Below are positions 5,642 through 10,355 of a stretch of 10,355 nt of DNA, piece after piece. Location: assembly GCA_050734915.1 (NCBI GenBank), contig JBOHUX010000075.1:1-10355 (forward strand), read 5' to 3'. The notes under the pieces are model-generated. The model was given only the letters and a program-made list of their open reading frames with translations, did no database searches and was not told the origin of the DNA. Source of the stretch: JBOHUX01 sp050734915. GTDB lineage: Bacteria > Chloroflexota > Dormibacteria > Dormibacterales > Dormibacteraceae. The stretch's first letter is position 1. Every line of letters begins with the position of its first letter. The translations under genes and the position numbers were made by a program.

Positions 5642-6508
5642 ATCCAGCTCGACCGGCTCGACCCGGACGCGGTCGACCGCGCTCGGGGCATCGTCCGCGA
5701 TCTCGGATCGGTGCTGATCGCCTATTCGGGCGGCGTCGACTCCACGCTCCTCCTCAAGATCGCGCTCGACGAGCTGGGGGACCGCGCCGCCGCCGCCCTC
5801 GCCAGCTCCCCCGCCTATCCCGAGGCGGAACAGGAGCAGGCGCGCGAGGTGGCCCGCCAGCTGGGCGCCCGGCTGGTCGAGGTCGCCACGGGGGAGGTGG
5901 AGCAGGAAGCCTACCGCGCCAATCTCGCCGACCGCTGCTTCCACTGCAAGGAGGAGCTCTTCGGCACGCTGGAGCCCGTCCGGCGCCGGCTGGGGCTCGC
6001 CCATCTCGCCTACGGCGCCACCGCCGACGACGTCCACGACCACCGGCCCGGTCACGGCTCCGCCGTCCGCCGCGAGGTGCGATTCCCGCTGCTCGAGGCG
6101 GGGATGGGCAAGCGCGAGATCCGGGCCGCCGCCCGCCGGCTCGGGCTTCCCAACTGGGACCGGCCCAGCTTCGCCTGCCTCTCCTCGCGGGTGCCGCACG
6201 GCACGCCCATCACGACCGAGATCCTGCGCAAGGTCGAGGCGGCGGAGTCGGCGGTGCGGGCGCTCGGCTTCCGTGAGGTGCGCGTCCGCCACCACGGGGA
6301 GGTGGCGCGGCTGGAGGTGGGAGAGGAGGAGTTGGACCAGGCGTTGCGGCTCCGGCAGGAGCTGGTCAGAGGGCTGCTCGGGGCCGGGTACCAGTTCGCG
6401 GCGCTCGATCTCGAGGGATACCGGACCGGCAAGCTCAACCGAACCTGGCGGCCCACCGCTGGGGCGCCCGGCCCACCGCGCCCATTCCTGGATAATCGCC
6501 TCAGGTGA
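5639..6508 (+). CDS. larE: LarE, ATP-dependent sulfur transferase of nickel-pincer cofactor synthesis
   Basis: A 289-aa PP-loop ATPase. In the known pathway LarE adenylates pyridinium-3,5-dicarboxylate mononucleotide and adds sulfur to it, making the ligand that LarC loads with nickel for lactate racemase-type enzymes. The PP-loop is SGGVDS (30-35). RCFHCKEELF supplies the family CxxC (C100, C103). GATADDVHDHRPG (126-138) and the substrate-site block WDRPSFACLSSRVPHG (173-188) are diagnostic. C180 in the latter aligns with the sacrificial cysteine of the Lactiplantibacillus enzyme as I recall it (C176). The GTG at 5639 is the first usable start after an in-frame TAG at 5627. The C-terminus carries a Pro/Gly-rich tail of about 18 residues beyond the conserved part. 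LarB, LarC and LarA are not in the window. Its stop overlaps the next start by 4 bp. Confidence 0.93.
   Translation: MIQLDRLDPDAVDRARGIVRDLGSVLIAYSGGVDSTLLLKIALDELGDRAAAALASSPAYPEAEQEQAREVARQLGARLVEVATGEVEQEAYRANLADRCFHCKEELFGTLEPVRRRLGLAHLAYGATADDVHDHRPGHGSAVRREVRFPLLEAGMGKREIRAAARRLGLPNWDRPSFACLSSRVPHGTPITTEILRKVEAAESAVRALGFREVRVRHHGEVARLEVGEEELDQALRLRQELVRGLLGAGYQFAALDLEGYRTGKLNRTWRPTAGAPGPPRPFLDNRLR
6491..6496 (+). promoter_or_regulatory. Possible internal -10 element GATAAT
   Basis: GATAAT (5 of 6 to TATAAT), inside the last codons of larE, ends 8 nt before the GTG at 6505. It has the same geometry as the other proposed leaderless promoters. It also encodes part of the larE C-terminus (DNR), so it may be coincidental. 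Confidence 0.25.
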
Positions 6509-7080
6509 AGCACCGCATCCTCTACGCCGAGATCACCTGGCGCAAGCAGCGCCTGATGCCGTTCGTCCTTCTGGCGGCGGGGGCCGGCATGGGGGTCTTC
6601 ACCTTGGTGAGCAGGCACGGCCACGTGGACAGCTCGGTGGTGATCTGGCTGGTCTACGTCCCCGCCGCGCTGGTCATCCTGGCTGGGCTGCACGCCAACC
6701 GGATCCGCAGCTACGCCCGGGCGACCGAGGCCGGCGTGGAGGTCCACCGGCTCTTCAAATCGACGCTGATCGACTACGACAGCATCCGCTCGGTCAAGGT
6801 GCAGCCGCTGAGCCAGGCCTACCAGAACGGGCGCCGGCGCATGGTCAACCAGCTGACCAAGCCGCTGCTCACCCAGCCCGCCCTCTTCATCCGGCTCCGA
6901 GGCGATGAGGCGCAGGTCGCCCAGATCTCCCGCGCCCTGGGCTCCCGATTCGCCTTCGACGGCACCGCCGCGTTGCCGATCCCCGATGCCGCCTCGATGG
7001 CCGGGGAGATCGGCCCTCACCTTCCCGTTGGCGCCGGCGCCAACCTGGGAGGAGGCAGGCGGCGAAAGCGTCGGCACTGA
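6505..7080 (+). CDS. Two-helix membrane protein with probable bacterial PH-like domain
   Basis: 191 aa. A short basic N-terminus (MKHRILYAEITWRKQR) is followed by two membrane helices, about 17-36 and 43-64. A soluble domain then contains EAGVEVHRLFKSTLIDYDSIRSVKVQP and a strand ALFIRLRG. That pattern (two helices, then strands reading 'vxxxgl..r.....ipyddIxsV') is the layout of bacterial PH domain proteins (bPH, DUF304-like). It ends with a basic tail, GGGRRRKRRH. Function is unknown; members are often accessory to membrane processes. GTG 6505 overlaps the larE TGA (GTGA), which fixes the start. The assignment is from pattern only. Confidence 0.75.
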   Translation: MKHRILYAEITWRKQRLMPFVLLAAGAGMGVFTLVSRHGHVDSSVVIWLVYVPAALVILAGLHANRIRSYARATEAGVEVHRLFKSTLIDYDSIRSVKVQPLSQAYQNGRRRMVNQLTKPLLTQPALFIRLRGDEAQVAQISRALGSRFAFDGTAALPIPDAASMAGEIGPHLPVGAGANLGGGRRRKRRH

Positions 7081-8750
7081 GGCCTGGGGCCTCGCCCCGG
7101 CCCGCGTCCCCCGCCCCGACCGGCTCGGGATCGGGCCTCGACTCCCGAGACGCCCTCTGGCTCCTGGCTCTGACGCTGGTCGCGTTCGCGCTGCGGTTCT
7201 TCAGCCCCATCATGCCCGACGTCTTCGCCCATCCCCGGCAGGGCCTCGTCAGCAATTGCGTCCGCTCGACGCCGGTCGATGCCCGGGGCCACCTCGGCAC
7301 GCTGTGCGGCCTCGCCTACCCCTACCAGCGGGGCTACCCCCAGGGATCCGCCAACACGCTCTCCCCGCCGGCCGGCCAGGTCTTCGACGAGATCTACTTC
7401 GCCACTGACGCGCACATCGATCTGCTCGGGCTCGAGCACCCGGGCGGGCACTATGCCTATTTCGATCCCGAGCCCCCGCTGGCCAAGCTCATGATCGCGG
7501 GCGGGGAGTGGGGCTGGGGATGGTTCCGGGCCACCTTCCAGGGCGCCCGCGGCGACATCGCCAACCTCGGCTTCAACCCCTTCGGCTGGCGGATCATGGC
7601 CTGCCTGGTGGGCACCCTCTGCGTCCCGCTCATGTACCTGCTCGCCCACCGGCTCTGGCGCAATCGCGTCTTCGCGGTGGCGGCGGCGCTGATGACCTGC
7701 CTGGACGGCCTCTTCTTCGTCCAGTCGAGGATCGGGATGATCGACATCTTCCCAATCTTCCTGATCCTGCTCGCCTACTGGCTGTTCACCATCCACCTCC
7801 AGAGCCGGACCGCCCGCGCCTCGCTCATCACCCTGCTCCTGACCGGGACCGTGGTCGGGCTCGGCATCGCAGCCAAATGGATCGTTCTGGCGGTCTGGGC
7901 CACGATCGTCTTCCTGCTCGTCCTCCGCGTGCTCTGGCACCGGATCGACGCCGGGCTCGGGGGCGAAGCAGGGACGGGGAGCCGGAGGGCGGAGGCGGCC
8001 CGTGGTCCGGCCATCCCCGGGGGCGCTCGCTGGGGACCGTACCTGATCGTGGCGGCGGTGGCGCTGGTCCTCGTCCCGGCGGTGATCTACGTCGCCAGCT
8101 GGACGCCCTTCTTCGTCCGCGGCCAGTTCCACACCCTGGCCGACCTCTGGCACTACAACGTCCAGGCCTACATCTACCACGCCACCCTCAAGGCGACCCA
8201 CCCGTACGGGTCCAAGTGGTACACGTGGCCCTTTCTGATCCGCCCGGTCGCCTACTACTTCCAGGGCTCCGGGCTCGGGATCGATCAGTGGACCGGCCGG
8301 CCGCTGGTGGCGGGGATCGTGGACCTCGGCAACCCCTGGATCTGGTGGACGAGCCTGCCCTGCCTGGTGGCCATGCCGTACTTCGCGATCCGACACCGGA
8401 GCTACCCGGCGGCGTTCATCTGCGTCGCCTTCGTGACCTCCTACCTGCCCTGGACGCGCGTCAGCCGGGTCCTCTTCCTGTACCACATGTTCGGCTCGCT
8501 GCCGTTCATGATCCTGGCCCTGGCCTTCGTCCTCGCCCGCGTCCACGCGAGCAGCTGGCACGGCTGGGAGGTCGGGTTCACGAGGCTGCGTCTGCTGGTG
8601 ACGGGCCGCCGGCTCGTCTACGCGCATCTGCTCTTGGTGGTGGCGTTCTTCGTGTTCCTCTATCCGATCTGGACCGGACTGCCGATCGGCGACCTCTCGT
8701 ACCTGAGCGGGTTCCCGCACGGCAAGATGTGGCTGCGGTCCTGGATCTGA
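7077..8750 (+). CDS. GT39-type (PMT-like) polyprenyl-phosphate-sugar transferase
   Basis: A polytopic GT-C enzyme resembling bacterial protein O-mannosyltransferases, which move a sugar from a polyprenyl-phosphate donor to protein (or another acceptor) on the outer face of the membrane. The first loop has the diagnostic acidic pair in FDEIYFATDAH and YFDPEPPLAKLMIA. The C-terminal part has HPYGSKWYTWPFLIRPVAYYF, typical of the PMT C-terminal region, and closing helices up to DLSYLSGFPHGKMW. A hydrophilic loop (near 7960-8030) interrupts the helices. The first ATG is at 7212, but the first helix, ALWLLALTLVAFALRFFSPI, is encoded at 7152-7211, upstream of it. Back to an in-frame TGA at 6906 there is no ATG, GTG or TTG. 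CTG 7077, overlapping the preceding stop as CTGA, is the best start (557 aa). From 7212 the product would be 512 aa and lack helix 1. Function is firm; the start is not. Confidence 0.85.
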   Translation: MRPGASPRPASPAPTGSGSGLDSRDALWLLALTLVAFALRFFSPIMPDVFAHPRQGLVSNCVRSTPVDARGHLGTLCGLAYPYQRGYPQGSANTLSPPAGQVFDEIYFATDAHIDLLGLEHPGGHYAYFDPEPPLAKLMIAGGEWGWGWFRATFQGARGDIANLGFNPFGWRIMACLVGTLCVPLMYLLAHRLWRNRVFAVAAALMTCLDGLFFVQSRIGMIDIFPIFLILLAYWLFTIHLQSRTARASLITLLLTGTVVGLGIAAKWIVLAVWATIVFLLVLRVLWHRIDAGLGGEAGTGSRRAEAARGPAIPGGARWGPYLIVAAVALVLVPAVIYVASWTPFFVRGQFHTLADLWHYNVQAYIYHATLKATHPYGSKWYTWPFLIRPVAYYFQGSGLGIDQWTGRPLVAGIVDLGNPWIWWTSLPCLVAMPYFAIRHRSYPAAFICVAFVTSYLPWTRVSRVLFLYHMFGSLPFMILALAFVLARVHASSWHGWEVGFTRLRLLVTGRRLVYAHLLLVVAFFVFLYPIWTGLPIGDLSYLSGFPHGKMWLRSWI

Positions 8751-8756
8751 CCGGGG

Positions 8757-10355
8757 GTGGCTGAGGCGGGCGTCGGCCTCTACCTGGCAGGGGTGGTCGT
8801 GGCGGGGTATGGCCTCACCATGCTGGGAGGTCCGATGGCCGTCGAGGAGAGGCTCTTCTTCGGCGCCGTGATCGGAGCCATGGCGGCCACGCTCGCCTCG
8901 TTCCTGGCCGCGCTCCTCATCGGCCTGGGACCCCCCGCCGTGCTCGGCGGCCTCGGCGTGGCGCTGGCGGGCGCCGGTGCCGGCCTGTTGCTGAAGGGCC
9001 GCCGCGGCATCATCGCGGAGCTGGGCGAGGCGCGCTCTCGATGGTGGCGCGACCCCCGCGCGCCCTGCCACCCCTGGCCCCTGGCGGCCCTGCTCGCGGT
9101 CTGCTGGGCCTTCAGCCTACGGCTGCTCTGGCAGGCCTACCGGACCGGGCCGAACGGCCTCGTGGCGGGCTACGTCAACATCTGGGGAGACTGGGCGGCG
9201 CACCTGACGTACGCGGGGTCCTTCGCCTTCGGGCACAACCTGCCGCCGCAGTTCCCGATCGATCCCGGCCACCATCTCAGCTACCCGTTCATGGTCGACT
9301 ACATGGCCGCCGGTCTAGTCCCGCTGGGCGCCTCCCTGACTGCCTCGCTGGTCTGGACCAGCGGCCTCCTCGGCCTCGCGTTCCCGGGCGTCATGTACCT
9401 CGCCGGACGCCGGCTGCTGGGGGGCCGCGCCGCGCCTGCCCTGGCCGTGCTGATCTTCGCCCTGAGCGGGGGCCTGGGCTTTGTCCGGTGGTTCGGGGAC
9501 CTCCGCCGCCTGGGCTGGGCGGCGCTGACGCAGATCCCCCGCCAGTACACGCTGGACCCAACGCTCAACTACAAATGGCTGAATCCGGTGCTCGCCTACC
9601 TGGTCCCCCAGCGCGACATCCTCTTCGGGCTGGCGGTGGTGTTGATCGCGGCGACGCTGCTCTGGAGCGCGCGCACCGGTGAGGGCCACCGCCGCCACGT
9701 GTTCGCGGGGGTGCTGGTCGGGCTGACCCCGCTCTTCCACGTCCACGGCTACGGCACGGCGGTCGCGCTCTTCGGCTTCTGGGCGCTGATCGAGCGCCGG
9801 CGCGCGTGGATCGGCTTCTTCATCCCCGCCCTCGGGCTGGGCATCCCCGCGCTGGCCTGGCTGTTGCCGGGGGTCAACGCGGACCTCCGCTGGCAGCCGG
9901 GGTGGATGGCGGGCGCCGACGGCCACCATCAGAGCTGGGTCTGGTTCTGGATCCAGAACACGGGCCTCCTGATCCCGCTCCTCCTGGTCGCGACCTGCCG
10001 GCCGGCGCTGGCGCGGCTCCCCTTCCGGAGGCTGCCGCGCCGGCTCCGGCGGGTCCTTCCGCTCGCGACCGGTGCGTGCGCCGAGCGCACCCTGCCCGCC
10101 GGGCTCGGGCTCCGGCTGGCGCCGCTCTGGCTCTGGTTCATCGTCCCCAACCTCGCCGTCTTCCAGCCCTGGGACTGGGACAACACCAAGTTCTTCGTCT
10201 TCTGGCTTCTCTTCGCGTCGATGGCCGTCGCCGCCCTGCTGGTCAGGCTCTTCGAGAGCCGGGGAGCCCGCCCCTGGGGGCCGGTGGTGGCCGCCGCCTG
10301 CTGCGTCGTGCTCGGGCTGGCGGGGACGCTCGACCTCGGCCGCGCGGTCGACTAC
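8757..10355 (+). CDS. Polytopic GT-C-like membrane protein, 3' end beyond window
   Basis: An open frame of 533 codons reaches the right edge without a stop, so the C-terminus is missing. The GTG at 8757 lies 6 bp after the stop of the PMT-like gene and in the same frame. The protein opens with hydrophobic helices (about 5-25, 33-58, 60-80), then a basic cytoplasmic linker and a helix at about 107-127. A large loop has GDWAAHLTYAGSFAFG (144-159), with an Asp where GT-C enzymes keep their acidic catalytic residue, and LSYPFMVDYMAAGL (174-187). Later come LTPLFHVHGYG (H328, H330) and QPWDWDNTKFFVFWLL, starting with W472 of the WDWDN motif. This layout is typical of large uncharacterised membrane glycosyltransferases. 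Acceptor and donor are unknown. Operon position with a PMT homologue supports a glycosylation role. Confidence 0.8.
   Translation, partial: MAEAGVGLYLAGVVVAGYGLTMLGGPMAVEERLFFGAVIGAMAATLASFLAALLIGLGPPAVLGGLGVALAGAGAGLLLKGRRGIIAELGEARSRWWRDPRAPCHPWPLAALLAVCWAFSLRLLWQAYRTGPNGLVAGYVNIWGDWAAHLTYAGSFAFGHNLPPQFPIDPGHHLSYPFMVDYMAAGLVPLGASLTASLVWTSGLLGLAFPGVMYLAGRRLLGGRAAPALAVLIFALSGGLGFVRWFGDLRRLGWAALTQIPRQYTLDPTLNYKWLNPVLAYLVPQRDILFGLAVVLIAATLLWSARTGEGHRRHVFAGVLVGLTPLFHVHGYGTAVALFGFWALIERRRAWIGFFIPALGLGIPALAWLLPGVNADLRWQPGWMAGADGHHQSWVWFWIQNTGLLIPLLLVATCRPALARLPFRRLPRRLRRVLPLATGACAERTLPAGLGLRLAPLWLWFIVPNLAVFQPWDWDNTKFFVFWLLFASMAVAALLVRLFESRGARPWGPVVAAACCVVLGLAGTLDLGRAVDY

Noticed and set aside
7017..9071. 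Long minus-strand open frame (684 aa) opposite the PMT-like gene
   Set aside because: Same antisense artefact: rich in Asp, Glu, Arg, Gly and His, no domain. The plus strand encodes an unmistakable membrane glycosyltransferase.

Overview
High-GC bacterial chromosome segment, with codons ending almost always in G or C. Gene content and protein style suggest an uncultivated soil or sediment lineage such as Rokubacteria/Methylomirabilota or a similar GC-rich group. That placement is a guess from the sequence, with no marker gene to confirm it. No phage module, CRISPR array or recognised defence island is visible.

Layout, left to right. Positions 1-709 are mobile-element debris: a pair of 16-bp repeats resembling a multi-repeat IS end, then the 3' two thirds of a DDE transposase of IS481/IS3 type, ending in a tandem 15-bp repeat that marks the IS terminus. 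Seven bases beyond that repeat lies the 3' end of an intact tRNA-Ser(GCU) on the minus strand (710-799). A plus-strand gene for a bacterial-type GH15 glucoamylase/glucodextranase without signal peptide follows (884-3166). Converging on it from the right is a two-gene minus-strand operon: a 296-aa protein of unknown function weakly resembling DUF4046, and a DinB-superfamily metal-binding four-helix protein, overlapping by 4 bp.

From 4738 to the right edge runs one tight plus-strand operon: a MoeB/ThiF-type E1-like adenylyltransferase, LarE (PP-loop sulfur transferase of the nickel-pincer cofactor pathway), a small two-helix membrane protein with a probable bacterial PH domain, a GT39-type (PMT-like) polyprenyl-phosphate-sugar transferase, and a second polytopic GT-C-like membrane protein cut by the window end. 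The first two genes concern sulfur activation and transfer. The last three are membrane proteins probably concerned with the envelope or with protein/lipid glycosylation.

The most notable signals are regulatory. Several starts have no Shine-Dalgarno but carry an AT-rich -10-like hexamer 6-10 nt upstream, suggesting leaderless transcripts. The larE start codon lies inside a perfect 8-bp inverted repeat. The PMT-like gene has its first transmembrane helix upstream of any in-frame ATG, GTG or TTG, with a CTG overlapping the previous stop as the best candidate start. I see no convincing wholly new system. The unknown gene paired with DinB and the moeB-larE pairing are the best biological leads.
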